DNA of 64,000 bases from assembly GCA_942493265.1 (NCBI GenBank), contig OW818688.1, positions 4,526,001-4,590,000 on the forward strand, in the 5' to 3' direction. Made by a program: the position numbers and the translations under genes. The notes below the pieces were generated by a model, which was given only the letters and a program-made list of their open reading frames with translations, searched no databases and was not told where the DNA came from. This DNA comes from UBA12481 sp942493265. GTDB lineage: Bacteria > Bacteroidota > Bacteroidia > Bacteroidales > UBA12481. Below are positions 42,672 to 51,097 of this stretch, piece after piece (position 1 is the first letter of the stretch; each line of letters begins with the position of its first letter).

Positions 42672-44591
42672 ATGGGCAAAATAATAGGAATAGATCTCGG
42701 AACCACAAATTCATGTGTGGCCGTTATGGAAGGGAATGAACCAGTAGTAATTCCCAACAGCGAAGGTAAAAGAACCACTCCTTCAGTAGTAGGTTTCATC
42801 GAAAATGGCGAACGCAAAGTTGGCGATCCGGCTAAACGTCAGGCTATTACCAATCCCACCAAAACTATTTCTTCGATAAAGAGATTTATGGGTGAGAAAT
42901 ACACCAGTCTCGACAAAGAAATCCGCCGGGTGCCTTTTAATGTATTTAAGGGTGAAAATGACACGCCGCGCGTCGTGATTGACGACCGCAAATATTCGCC
43001 ACAGGAAATATCGGCAATGGTTCTTCAGAAAATGAAAAAGACTGCCGAAGATTATCTGGGTCAGGAAGTTACTGACGCAGTAATCACTGTTCCCGCCTAT
43101 TTCAATGACTCACAGCGCCAGGCTACCAAAGAGGCCGGTGAAATTGCAGGTCTGAATGTGCGCAGGATCATCAACGAGCCAACCGCAGCTGCACTGGCTT
43201 ACGGATTGGACAAAAAGGGCAAGGACATGACAGTTGCCGTGTTCGACCTTGGTGGTGGCACCTTTGACATTTCCATCCTCGATTTAGGGGAAGGTGTTTT
43301 CGAGGTAAAATCAACCAACGGGGATACCCATCTCGGAGGCGATGATTTTGACCAGATGGTGATTGACTGGCTGGCTGAAGATTTCCTGAAAGATGAAGGT
43401 ATTGACCTGAGAAAAGATCCTATGGCTCTTCAGAGACTGAAAGAAGCATCAGAAAAAGCTAAAATAGAACTTTCGAGTTCAACTTCTACGGAAATCAACC
43501 TTCCGTATATCATGCCGGTAAACGGAATTCCAAAACATTTGGTTAAAACCCTCACCCGTGCCAAATTTGAACAACTCTGCGACAAACTCATTCAGTCAAC
43601 TATCGAGCCATGCCGCAAAGCAGTCAAGGATGCAGGAATCACCACCGCCAAAATCGACGAGGTCATTCTGGTTGGAGGATCAACCCGTATCCCGGCAATT
43701 CAGAAAATTGTTGAAGAATTCTTCGGAAGAACCCCTTCAAAAGGAGTTAACCCCGATGAGGTTGTTGCTGTAGGCGCAGCCATCCAGGGCGGTGTTCTCA
43801 GCGGGGATGTGCATGATGTTCTCCTGCTTGATGTAACTCCCCTGTCACTGGGAATTGAAACCCTTGGCGGTGTATTCACGAAACTGATCGAAGCAAACAC
43901 CACGATTCCGACCAAAAAAACCGAAACATTTACCACGGCTGCTGACAGTCAGCCATCTGTGGAAATACACATATTACAGGGCGAAAGAACGATGGCTGCG
44001 CAAAACCGCACCATAGGAAGATTCCACCTAGATGGTCTGCCACCCGCACCACGTGGAATTCCTCAGATTGAAGTTACTTTCGATATTGATGCCAACGGAA
44101 TCCTTCATGTTTCGGCCAAGGATAAAGGAACCGGCCGGGAACAGAAAATCCGCATCGAAGCTTCATCAGGGTTAACTGATGCCGAAATCAAGCGGATGCG
44201 AGATGAGGCTCAGCAATTTGCTGATGACGATATGAAAGCACGCGAAAGGATTGACAAGCTCAATCATGCCGATACCTTGATCTTCCAGACGGAAAAACAG
44301 CTGAAAGAATTTGGCGACAAATTGCCGGCAGATAAAAAACCGCAAATTGAAGATGCACTTGCCAAACTGAAAGAAGCTCATAAAAATCAGGATATCGACG
44401 GTATCGACAAAGCCACTGCCGAACTCAATATGGTTTTCCAGGCAGCATCTGAAGAGATGTACCGTCAGGGTCAGCAGGCCGGTCCGCAGCCAGGCGCTGA
44501 GCAACAGGGACCGGGTGCAGGACCGGAACAAGGTTCTGGAAAAAATAAGGATCAGGAAGTTACCGACGTCGACTTTGAAGAGGTAAAATAA
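42672..44591 (+). CDS. dnaK: Hsp70 chaperone DnaK
   Basis: This 639-residue chaperone has all Hsp70 signatures: GIDLGTTNSCVAVMEG at the N-terminus, VFDLGGGTFDISILDLG for phosphate binding, and VILVGGSTRIPAIQKIVEEF. The linker VLLLDVTPLSLGIE leads to the substrate-binding domain, and the C-terminal Gly/Gln/Pro-rich tail ends in EEVK. It binds unfolded polypeptides in an ATP cycle with DnaJ and GrpE. Neither dnaJ nor grpE is next to it. A sigma-54-like site precedes it, and a peroxiredoxin gene follows after about 60 bases. Confidence 0.98.
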   Translation: MGKIIGIDLGTTNSCVAVMEGNEPVVIPNSEGKRTTPSVVGFIENGERKVGDPAKRQAITNPTKTISSIKRFMGEKYTSLDKEIRRVPFNVFKGENDTPRVVIDDRKYSPQEISAMVLQKMKKTAEDYLGQEVTDAVITVPAYFNDSQRQATKEAGEIAGLNVRRIINEPTAAALAYGLDKKGKDMTVAVFDLGGGTFDISILDLGEGVFEVKSTNGDTHLGGDDFDQMVIDWLAEDFLKDEGIDLRKDPMALQRLKEASEKAKIELSSSTSTEINLPYIMPVNGIPKHLVKTLTRAKFEQLCDKLIQSTIEPCRKAVKDAGITTAKIDEVILVGGSTRIPAIQKIVEEFFGRTPSKGVNPDEVVAVGAAIQGGVLSGDVHDVLLLDVTPLSLGIETLGGVFTKLIEANTTIPTKKTETFTTAADSQPSVEIHILQGERTMAAQNRTIGRFHLDGLPPAPRGIPQIEVTFDIDANGILHVSAKDKGTGREQKIRIEASSGLTDAEIKRMRDEAQQFADDDMKARERIDKLNHADTLIFQTEKQLKEFGDKLPADKKPQIEDALAKLKEAHKNQDIDGIDKATAELNMVFQAASEEMYRQGQQAGPQPGAEQQGPGAGPEQGSGKNKDQEVTDVDFEEVK

Positions 44592-44654
44592 AGATCCGAA
44601 AGCCGGAACTTTTATCCGGTCAGGATGTTTAAGAACAAAATAAAAAATCATTTA

Positions 44655-45287
44655 ATGGAAACTTTAATAGGAAAAAAAGCTCCCGAATTCAGTGCAAAAG
44701 CTGTGATCAACGGCAATGATGTTGTTGACGGATTTTCACTGGAACAATATGTTGGAAAGAAGGATGTAATCTTCTTCTTCTATCCGCTGGATTTCACTTT
44801 CGTTTGTCCGACTGAACTGCTTGCCTTTCAGGAGAAACTGGCAGAATTCGAAAAACGCGGTGTGGCAGTTGTTGCCTGCTCAATTGATTCAGAATTCTCG
44901 CATTGGGCCTGGCTGAATACCGAATTGAAAAACGGTGGAATTAAAAGTGTAAAATATCCGATCGTTTCGGACCTCACCAAAACCATTGCCTATAATTATG
45001 GTGTACTGGCCGGTGATTATGATTACGATGACAACGGAAACCTGGCTTTCACCGGTGCTGCCGTTGCTTACCGCGGATTATTCCTGATTGATAAAAACGG
45101 TGTGGTTCGTCACAGCGTAATCAATGACCTGCCGCTTGGCCGCAGTGTGGATGAAGCCCTCAGGATGGTTGATGCACTCCATCATTTTGAAGAATATGGT
45201 GAAGTTTGTCCGGCAAACTGGAAAGAAGGCGATAAAGCCATGAAAGCCACTGCTGCCGGTGTTGCTGAATACCTCGGCTCAAAATAG
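44655..45287 (+). CDS. Typical 2-Cys peroxiredoxin (AhpC type)
   Basis: This 210-residue thiol peroxidase reduces hydrogen and alkyl peroxides in the cytoplasm. The peroxidatic Cys51 is in DFTFVCPTE and the resolving Cys185 in YGEVCPANW, as in typical 2-Cys enzymes. I start at the ATG at 44655 (METLIGKKAPEF); a frame from 44625 adds ten residues. Neither an ahpF nor a thioredoxin reductase gene is next to it, so its reductant could be the thioredoxin encoded at 56524. It lies after dnaK, which suggests stress-related grouping, and is followed by a strong terminator. Confidence 0.95.
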   Translation: METLIGKKAPEFSAKAVINGNDVVDGFSLEQYVGKKDVIFFFYPLDFTFVCPTELLAFQEKLAEFEKRGVAVVACSIDSEFSHWAWLNTELKNGGIKSVKYPIVSDLTKTIAYNYGVLAGDYDYDDNGNLAFTGAAVAYRGLFLIDKNGVVRHSVINDLPLGRSVDEALRMVDALHHFEEYGEVCPANWKEGDKAMKATAAGVAEYLGSK

Positions 45288-45321
45288 CCGTTAAAAAATC
45301 ATCAACTGAAATAAACAATGC

Positions 45322-45361
45322 AAGGGTTGCGTTCAAATGAACGCAACCCTTTGTATTTTTG
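45322..45361 (+). terminator. Terminator of the peroxiredoxin gene
   Basis: AAGGGTTGCGTTC and GAACGCAACCCTT pair perfectly over 13 bases (45322-45334, 45339-45351) around loop AAAT, followed by TGTATTTTT. It lies 35 bases past the peroxiredoxin stop. Confidence 0.88.
45354..45361 (+). promoter_or_regulatory. Candidate -7 box overlapping the terminator tail
   Basis: TATTTTTG matches TAnnTTTG exactly and ends 17 bases before the ATG at 45379. The same bases form the U tract of the preceding terminator, so the two signals are nested. Confidence 0.4.
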
Positions 45362-45378
45362 TACAGAATCAAAAAAAT

Positions 45379-46170
45379 ATGTGGAAATTACTGATCATAC
45401 CGCTTCTTATATGCAGCCTGCAAACTTTCGGACAGGCCGATACGCTGAACCGTACCGATAATCAGGGCAGAAAAACAGGATATTGGATTTCCCGGGATCC
45501 GGATGGATTGAAGATTTATGAAGGATCATTCCGCGAAGGAAAACCTGTGGGTAAACTGTTAAGGTATCATGCCAACGGGAAAACCCGTGCCGAAATGAAT
45601 TATCTGGCCGATGGTATCCGCGTGGATGCACGGCTTTTTGATGCCGAAGGCAGGCTGAGGGCTGAAGGGATCTATTCGAACCGGCTCAAGGATGGCCTCT
45701 GGGCTTTCTATTCCGAAACCAATCATCCGGTTTACCGGATCAATTACAACAAAGGAAAGGTACATGGGGAGGCTCAGCGATTTGATGCCAATGGAATCCT
45801 CATTGAATCAACCCAGTGGACCAACAACACGCTCAGTGGGTTGCAGATCATTTATTATCCCGGCAACAAACCCCAGGCAAAAATAAATTATACGGCCGGG
45901 GTAATCGACGGGACTTATGAATTACTTTTTCCGGATGGCAAACCCGAAGTTCAGGGTCTGTATGCAAAAGGATTAAAAACCGGAAAATGGGTTTACTATC
46001 AGGCAAATGGACAACCTGATTATCTGTTAAACTATAACAATGGTAAATTGCTCAATCCTGAAATTCTCGATGCCCGTCAGCGTGAGTCTTTTGAACGCTA
46101 TGAAAAAAACCGGACCTTGCTGAAGGACCCCCAGGATTTCATCAACAATCCGGATGAACTGATACGATGA
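45379..46170 (+). CDS. Exported MORN-repeat (YwqK-like) protein
   Basis: This 263-residue protein starts at 45379 with a signal peptide (MWKLLIIPLLICSLQTFGQ). The rest is made of MORN-2/YwqK repeats of about 22 residues: DGLKIYEGSFREGKPVGKL, YHANGKTRAEMNYLADGI, DGLWAFYSETNHPVYRINYN, and YYPGNKPQAKINYTAGV. Such repeats form long beta-hairpin sheets. Databases often name the family a toxin-antitoxin antitoxin, but nothing here supports a toxin partner, and the signal peptide argues for the envelope. The gene is alone between terminator and a T9SS protease. Confidence 0.85.
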   Translation: MWKLLIIPLLICSLQTFGQADTLNRTDNQGRKTGYWISRDPDGLKIYEGSFREGKPVGKLLRYHANGKTRAEMNYLADGIRVDARLFDAEGRLRAEGIYSNRLKDGLWAFYSETNHPVYRINYNKGKVHGEAQRFDANGILIESTQWTNNTLSGLQIIYYPGNKPQAKINYTAGVIDGTYELLFPDGKPEVQGLYAKGLKTGKWVYYQANGQPDYLLNYNNGKLLNPEILDARQRESFERYEKNRTLLKDPQDFINNPDELIR

Positions 46171-46241
46171 ATGAAACCGGAAAACACTTTTGGAATCCGG
46201 CGGAGTTCAGCTAGATATAAATTCGCATCTTCGTAAAAACA

Positions 46242-47918
46242 ATGAAAATGAAAACAACAGGAATGGTGACAGCGATGCTGCTCATGGCTTTTCAGGCTAT
46301 GGCACAAATCGCGCCCGGCAAATACTGGGTTCAATTCACCGATAAGCTGAATACACCCTACTCCATTGACCAGCCCGGAGAATTCCTGTCAGACCGAGCC
46401 CTCGACAGACGGGCCCGATACCATATCTCCGTAAATGAACAGGACCTCCCGGTGGATCCCGCCTATCAGGATTCACTCAAACAATTGGGGGCAATGGTTT
46501 TAAACCGGTCGAAATGGTTCAATGCAGTAACCATCTCGGTTGCAGATACTGCAATATTGAGCAGTATCAGGCAGTTGAGTTTTGTCAGACAACTGAAATC
46601 AGTTAAAACATTAAAATCTGCCCTGACCTCAAATGACAAATTTGCCTCCGGATTCATGGCAGCTTCCAATGAACCGGTCCAAACCGACACAACGATTTTA
46701 CAATATGGTCAGGCATCCCGCCAGACAGGAATGGTCAACGGACATATTCTTCACAATCAAGGGTTTCAAGGTCAGGGAATGGTGATTGCAGTTTTGGATG
46801 CAGGATTCCGGAATGTGAATACCAATCATGCATTTGATTCACTCTGGCTGAACAACCAGATTCTTGGGAACTGGGATTTTGTGGATCATAAACCGCTTGA
46901 ATTCAATGAGCATCCGCATGGCGCACAGGTACTTTCGATATTGGCCGGCAACCTGCCAACCCAGATGGTGGGATCAGCCCCGAAAGCATCCTATTATCTG
47001 CTTCGCACAGAAGATGCCGGATCAGAAAACCTTATTGAAGAAGACAATTGGGTATCGGGAGCGGAATATGCCGACAGCGTTGGGGCGGATATGATTTCCT
47101 CATCGCTGGGGTACAGCACTTTTGATAATGTCTCGATGAATCACACATATGCCGACATGGATGGTAATACCGCAAGGATAACCATTGCCGCTGATCTTGC
47201 CTGCAGCAAAGGAATTCTGGTGGTTTCGAGTGCGGCCAATGAGGGCGCCAATGCATGGCATTACATCACTGCGCCGGCAGATGGAGATAGTGTGATGACT
47301 ATCGGTGCTGTTGATTCACTGGGGAAATATGCTTATTTCAGCTCAACCGGACCTACTTTTGACAGACGGGTGAAACCCAATGTTACTGGCCAGGGTCAAT
47401 ATACCGCTCTCGTTAATACCGACGGTAGCGTTATCCGCGGCAGCGGCACCTCCTTCAGCTGCCCGCTGGTTTGCGGATTCACTGCCTGCCTGTGGCAGGC
47501 CAACCGGTCGCGCAGTCCCATGGAAATCATCCATGCCATTCAGGAGAGCGCTTCACTGGCAAATTCACCTGATTCACTGCTTGGATATGGAATCCCCGAT
47601 TATGGCAAAGCCATATTCCTGGTTCAGGGGATCGATCCGATCAAACTCGATAATGAATCACTATTCCGGGTTTACCCCAATCCTTCTCCCGATAAGTTAA
47701 TCGTAGATTTTTACTCGCATGATAGTCAGGATATTACCGTTGAACTGCTCACCACAACCGGAGAATTGATTTACACCAAACCCATGAAAGTGGGCTTTAC
47801 GTCGATTAATCAGTTAGAAATCAACGAATTTCAGAATCTTCCGAGCGGCATCTATTTTCTCAGGATCATTACCAAAACTGCGCGTCATCAGCAGCGGGTA
47901 GTAAAAATCTCCGAATAA
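46242..47918 (+). CDS. T9SS-exported subtilisin-like serine protease (S8)
   Basis: This 558-residue protein has a signal peptide (about residues 1 to 21), an S8 inhibitor-like propeptide region, a subtilase domain and a T9SS type A sorting domain. The catalytic triad is visible as Asp in VIAVLDAGFRN, His in NEHPHGAQVLSILAG and Ser in RGSGTSFSCPLV. The C-terminal 80 residues (FRVYPNPSPDKLIVDFYS to PSGIYFLRIITK) form the sorting domain. It should be exported over the outer membrane and degrade proteins outside the cell or on its surface. It lies in the same direction as xseA, which follows after 17 bases. Confidence 0.93.
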   Translation: MKMKTTGMVTAMLLMAFQAMAQIAPGKYWVQFTDKLNTPYSIDQPGEFLSDRALDRRARYHISVNEQDLPVDPAYQDSLKQLGAMVLNRSKWFNAVTISVADTAILSSIRQLSFVRQLKSVKTLKSALTSNDKFASGFMAASNEPVQTDTTILQYGQASRQTGMVNGHILHNQGFQGQGMVIAVLDAGFRNVNTNHAFDSLWLNNQILGNWDFVDHKPLEFNEHPHGAQVLSILAGNLPTQMVGSAPKASYYLLRTEDAGSENLIEEDNWVSGAEYADSVGADMISSSLGYSTFDNVSMNHTYADMDGNTARITIAADLACSKGILVVSSAANEGANAWHYITAPADGDSVMTIGAVDSLGKYAYFSSTGPTFDRRVKPNVTGQGQYTALVNTDGSVIRGSGTSFSCPLVCGFTACLWQANRSRSPMEIIHAIQESASLANSPDSLLGYGIPDYGKAIFLVQGIDPIKLDNESLFRVYPNPSPDKLIVDFYSHDSQDITVELLTTTGELIYTKPMKVGFTSINQLEINEFQNLPSGIYFLRIITKTARHQQRVVKISE

Positions 47919-47935
47919 TTTCACAAGTGATCAGC

Positions 47936-49195
47936 ATGGCGGACAAGGAACCCCTTGGACTTTTTGAACTGAACAGGCAGATCCGTTTGAGGATACAATC
48001 CGGGTTTCCTGAACCGATTTGGGTAGTGGCGGAAATCAGCGACTTTTCGGTGAACCGGAATGGTCATTGTTACCTGGAACTGATTGAAAAGGAGCCGGAT
48101 GGCGATAAAATTCTCGCTAAATCCCGGGCAACAATCTGGGCATCAGCCTACCGGATGCTCAGGCCTTTCTTTGAATCCTCCACCGGACAGCAACTCCAGC
48201 CCGGGATTAAAATTTTGGTCAGAGCGGATGTCGAATTTCATGAATTGTATTCAATAAGCCTGAATATAAGAGATATAGAACCAAGCTTCACCATTGGTGA
48301 TTTGGCAAGAAAACGTCAGATGATCATTCGTCGACTGGAAGAAGCCGGAGTTTTTGAGATGAACAAAGAGTTGGAAATGCCGATGGTTCCTCAGAAAATA
48401 GCCATTATTTCATCTCCGACTGCAGCCGGTTATGGCGACTTTAACGACCAGCTGGTTAAAAATCCATCCGGATATATTTTCTACACCCGCCTTTTCCCGG
48501 CGGTGATGCAGGGTGAAGAAACGGGACCTTCCATTATTGCTGCCCTAGATGCGATTGCCGGTTATGGCAGTTTCTTTGATGCCGTGGTGATTATCAGGGG
48601 AGGAGGATCGAAGCTTGACCTCAGCAGTTTCGACAATTTCGACCTGGGGCTTAACGTTGCCCAGTTTCCATTACCGGTGATTACCGGAATCGGCCATGAG
48701 CAGGACGACTCCATCATCGACCTGGTAGCACATACACGATGCAAAACACCAACTGCGGTGGCCGAATTTATTATTGGCCGGGTGGAGGAATTTGAAATCC
48801 GGCTGGATGATTCCGTGCAGTCAACCATTGATATTGCGCGCAGCTGGCTGCAGGATGAGAAGAATACAGTGGTCAGGATCATGGAGGGTTTGAGGATTCG
48901 GGTAAAAGGATTCACCGATTACCGCGAACTCGCCCTTTCCCAGGTGCTGGTGAGGTTCAAAACTTCCACAGGTCAGTATTTCAGGGTACACCACGACAAA
49001 CTGGCCCGTTTTGAGCAGATTTCCCTACTGAAAGATCCGGTGAATATCCTGAAAATGGGATATTCCATTACCCTGAAAAATGGAAAGCCGGTAAAATCTG
49101 TCAGCCAGGTGGAAACCGGGGATAAACTGATTACACAGGTATCTGACGGACAAATAAATTCGGTTATTGCCAGCAATGACTTATCGATCCAATAA
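47936..49195 (+). CDS. xseA: Exodeoxyribonuclease VII large subunit
   Basis: This protein of about 419 residues has an N-terminal OB-fold (VVAEISDFSVNRNGHCYLELIE) and the XseA catalytic domain (IAIISSPTAAGYGDF, VVIIRGGGSKLDLSSFDNFDL, ITGIGHEQDDSIIDLVAHTRCKTPTA in pieces). It forms exonuclease VII with several XseB subunits and degrades single-stranded DNA from both ends in repair. I start at ATG 47936; a GTG at 47927 would add three residues. It lacks part of the long coiled-coil seen in proteobacterial forms, common in Bacteroidota. xseB follows after one inserted gene. Confidence 0.95.
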   Translation: MADKEPLGLFELNRQIRLRIQSGFPEPIWVVAEISDFSVNRNGHCYLELIEKEPDGDKILAKSRATIWASAYRMLRPFFESSTGQQLQPGIKILVRADVEFHELYSISLNIRDIEPSFTIGDLARKRQMIIRRLEEAGVFEMNKELEMPMVPQKIAIISSPTAAGYGDFNDQLVKNPSGYIFYTRLFPAVMQGEETGPSIIAALDAIAGYGSFFDAVVIIRGGGSKLDLSSFDNFDLGLNVAQFPLPVITGIGHEQDDSIIDLVAHTRCKTPTAVAEFIIGRVEEFEIRLDDSVQSTIDIARSWLQDEKNTVVRIMEGLRIRVKGFTDYRELALSQVLVRFKTSTGQYFRVHHDKLARFEQISLLKDPVNILKMGYSITLKNGKPVKSVSQVETGDKLITQVSDGQINSVIASNDLSIQ

Positions 49196-49206
49196 AAATA
49201 AGAAAT

Positions 49207-49671
49207 ATGAACCTTCGACCTAGAATACTTTCGAAAACTGAGGAGATAGAGCATATCATCAATGATGCCCAGGTGTGCTACCTCGGCATGTCGGAAAACA
49301 ATATTCCCTATGTTCTCCCCATGAATTTCGCCAATGAGCCGGGCGTGTTATATCTGCATGCGGCACCCGAAGGGCATAAACTAGAGGTTCTGGCTGCGAA
49401 TCCCAATGTATGCATAAATATAAATATCGGGAATGAGTTGTTTCACCGCCACAAAGAGGTAGGTTGCTCCTGGGGAATGAAGTTTAAAAGCGTCAATATT
49501 TTCGGGAAGGCAGTTTTTATTGAAGATTATGCAGAGAAATACAGGATCATGCAATTGTTCATGATAAAATTTTCGGGCGAATCATATGAATTCTCAGAGC
49601 CTTCCATACGGAATGTTGCCATCATCAGGGTGGAGGTCGGGAAAATCACCGGCAAGGTTTACGGGTATTAG
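49207..49671 (+). CDS. Pyridoxamine 5'-phosphate oxidase-like FMN protein
   Basis: This 154-residue protein has the split-barrel flavin-binding fold. The N-terminus MNLRPRILSKTEEIEHI, the YLGMSENNIPYVLPMNF strand pair, LYLHAAPEGHKLEVLAANP and CSWGMKFKSVNIFGKAVF fit the NimA/PNPOx-like group. Some members bind FMN, F420 or haem; NimA members reduce nitroimidazole drugs. The substrate cannot be told. It lies between xseA (11 bases upstream) and xseB (27 bases downstream), an unusual insertion. Confidence 0.88.
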   Translation: MNLRPRILSKTEEIEHIINDAQVCYLGMSENNIPYVLPMNFANEPGVLYLHAAPEGHKLEVLAANPNVCININIGNELFHRHKEVGCSWGMKFKSVNIFGKAVFIEDYAEKYRIMQLFMIKFSGESYEFSEPSIRNVAIIRVEVGKITGKVYGY

Positions 49672-49698
49672 TTAATCAGAACGGTAAAAAATTGGATT

Positions 49699-49899
49699 AT
49701 GGAAGATAAAGTGGTGACATACAGGATGGCGATTGAGGAAATCGAGTCCATTCTGAAGAAAATTGAGAATCAGAATCTCGATGTGGACGATTTGGGAAAC
49801 AAGCTAAAGCGGGTGAATGAGTTGGTAAGAATATGCAAGAAAAAATTGCATACCGCGGAGAAAGAGGTAGAGAAAATTTTGGGTGAAATGGAGCCCTGA
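49699..49899 (+). CDS. xseB: Exodeoxyribonuclease VII small subunit
   Basis: This 66-residue helical protein matches XseB: VTYRMAIEEIESILKKIENQ, the LDVDDLGNKLKRVNELVRI segment and a C-terminal helix ICKKKLHTAEKEVEKIL. Several copies bind each XseA. It is transcribed with xseA, separated by the FMN-binding protein gene. Start ATG at 49699 gives the usual size. Confidence 0.93.
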   Translation: MEDKVVTYRMAIEEIESILKKIENQNLDVDDLGNKLKRVNELVRICKKKLHTAEKEVEKILGEMEP

Positions 49900-49993
49900 T
49901 GAGTCTTAATTTTTGTTAAACACGTTGATTGACTAGAGATTGTTGTTTTCAATTCGGGAGACTTTTCTATCTTTACGACCGATAAAAATACTA

Positions 49994-50017
49994 ACTGACT
50001 AATAAACTGACTAATAA
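49994..50017 (+). repeat. 12-base tandem repeat in the TPR gene leader
   Basis: ACTGACTAATAA occurs twice in direct tandem (49994-50005, 50006-50017), directly before AAAGG and the ATG at 50027. It could set the spacing of the ribosome-binding region or be a simple slippage product. Confidence 0.9.
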
Positions 50018-50026
50018 AAGGTATTA

Positions 50027-51001
50027 ATGATGAAAGGAAAGAAACTGATCCGTGTTGCGCTTTTAGGCATTTTCTGTTTCGGTTCGATTCAGGTCATGCA
50101 GGCCCAGGATGTAAATGAAGCTAAGACTGCTTACAACGCTGCTCTCCAGATTATGAAAACTGATCCTGCGGCAGCAGTTAAATCACTTGAATCCTGCATA
50201 GAGCTTTGCGGGAAAATCGGTGCGCCTGCTGATTCGGTTAAAACCGCTGCCCGTTCAAAATTTGCAGAAACCTACTACAATCTCGCCACCAATCAGGCCA
50301 GGGACAAAAACCTGGAAGGAGCTGTTGTTAATTTCAAGGAAGCTCTTAAGTTTGGACTGGAAACCAATAATACTGAAGTAATTAAAAGAGCCAACCCGGC
50401 CCTGGTGCGTATATATGCCATGCAGGCCAACACCTTTCTGACTCAAAAAGAACCTGTAAAGGCACAGGAAACATTGAATCTGGCTTTGCAGATGGATACC
50501 GCAAATGCTACGGTATGGCTGGTTCAGATGAAAATCTTCCAGGAAGCCGACAGTGCTGCCGGAGTTGAAGCAGCCATTCAGAAATGTATGGCCGTGAGCA
50601 AAAACCCTAATGAAACCAGGCAGGCACAGCAATCAGGATTAAAATATTTCCTCACCAAAGGTTCGAAAGCGGTTAACACAAACAAATTCGATGAAGGTGC
50701 AGCCAACCTCGAAAAGTCGCTCCTGTATGATCCAACCAATAAGGATGCAATTGCATACCTGGCCAAGGCTTATAACGGTCTTTCCCAATGGGACAAAGCA
50801 ATTGAAACCGCCAATAAAGGAATCGCCATTGAAGAGGACGTTCCTGAAAAAGAAGCCAAATTCTGGTTTGAGGTAGGTTTGGCTTACAAAGGTAAAGGCG
50901 ACAAAACCAATGCCTGTGCATCTTTCAAGAAAGCAATGGTTGGCCAGTATATGGAAAATGCAAAATATGAGATCGAAGTGGATCTTAAATGCGGTAAATA
51001 A
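50027..51001 (+). CDS. Exported tetratricopeptide-repeat protein
   Basis: This 324-residue protein has a signal peptide (MMKGKKLIRVALLGIFCFGSI, cleavage near MQAQD). The mature part is helical with TPR-like repeats: ETYYNLATNQARDKNLEGA, then NTFLTQKEPVKAQETLNLAL, AAANLEKSLLYDPTNKDAI in the middle, and FEVGLAYKGKGDKTNACASF near the end. TPR proteins bind partner proteins; here the place is the periplasm or outer membrane. No catalytic domain is seen. It is alone, with a strong terminator 23 bases beyond the stop. Confidence 0.88.
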   Translation: MMKGKKLIRVALLGIFCFGSIQVMQAQDVNEAKTAYNAALQIMKTDPAAAVKSLESCIELCGKIGAPADSVKTAARSKFAETYYNLATNQARDKNLEGAVVNFKEALKFGLETNNTEVIKRANPALVRIYAMQANTFLTQKEPVKAQETLNLALQMDTANATVWLVQMKIFQEADSAAGVEAAIQKCMAVSKNPNETRQAQQSGLKYFLTKGSKAVNTNKFDEGAANLEKSLLYDPTNKDAIAYLAKAYNGLSQWDKAIETANKGIAIEEDVPEKEAKFWFEVGLAYKGKGDKTNACASFKKAMVGQYMENAKYEIEVDLKCGK

Positions 51002-51023
51002 TACTGCCTCCCTATAATATATT

Positions 51024-51060
51024 AAGCATCCGGGACCGAAAGTCCCGGATGCTTTTTTTT
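51024..51060 (+). terminator. Strong Rho-independent terminator
   Basis: AAGCATCCGGGAC and GTCCCGGATGCTT (51024-51036, 51042-51054) form a perfect 13-bp stem around loop CGAAA, followed by eight T. It ends the TPR gene transcript. Confidence 0.93.
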
Positions 51061-51097
51061 GTACATTACTCTACTTAATATTAATTCAGGTTCAAAC

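Noticed and set aside
44592..44625. A terminator between dnaK and the peroxiredoxin gene
   Set aside because: CCGGA/TCCGG is only a 5-bp stem without a T run, so I do not call it.
45379..46170. A toxin-antitoxin role for the YwqK-like protein
   Set aside because: The family name in databases suggests it, but there is a signal peptide and no toxin-like small gene next to it.
51059..51097. A TTG start for the double SGNH protein
   Set aside because: The TTG lies in the T tract of the upstream terminator; the GTG at 51098 opens a standard signal peptide.
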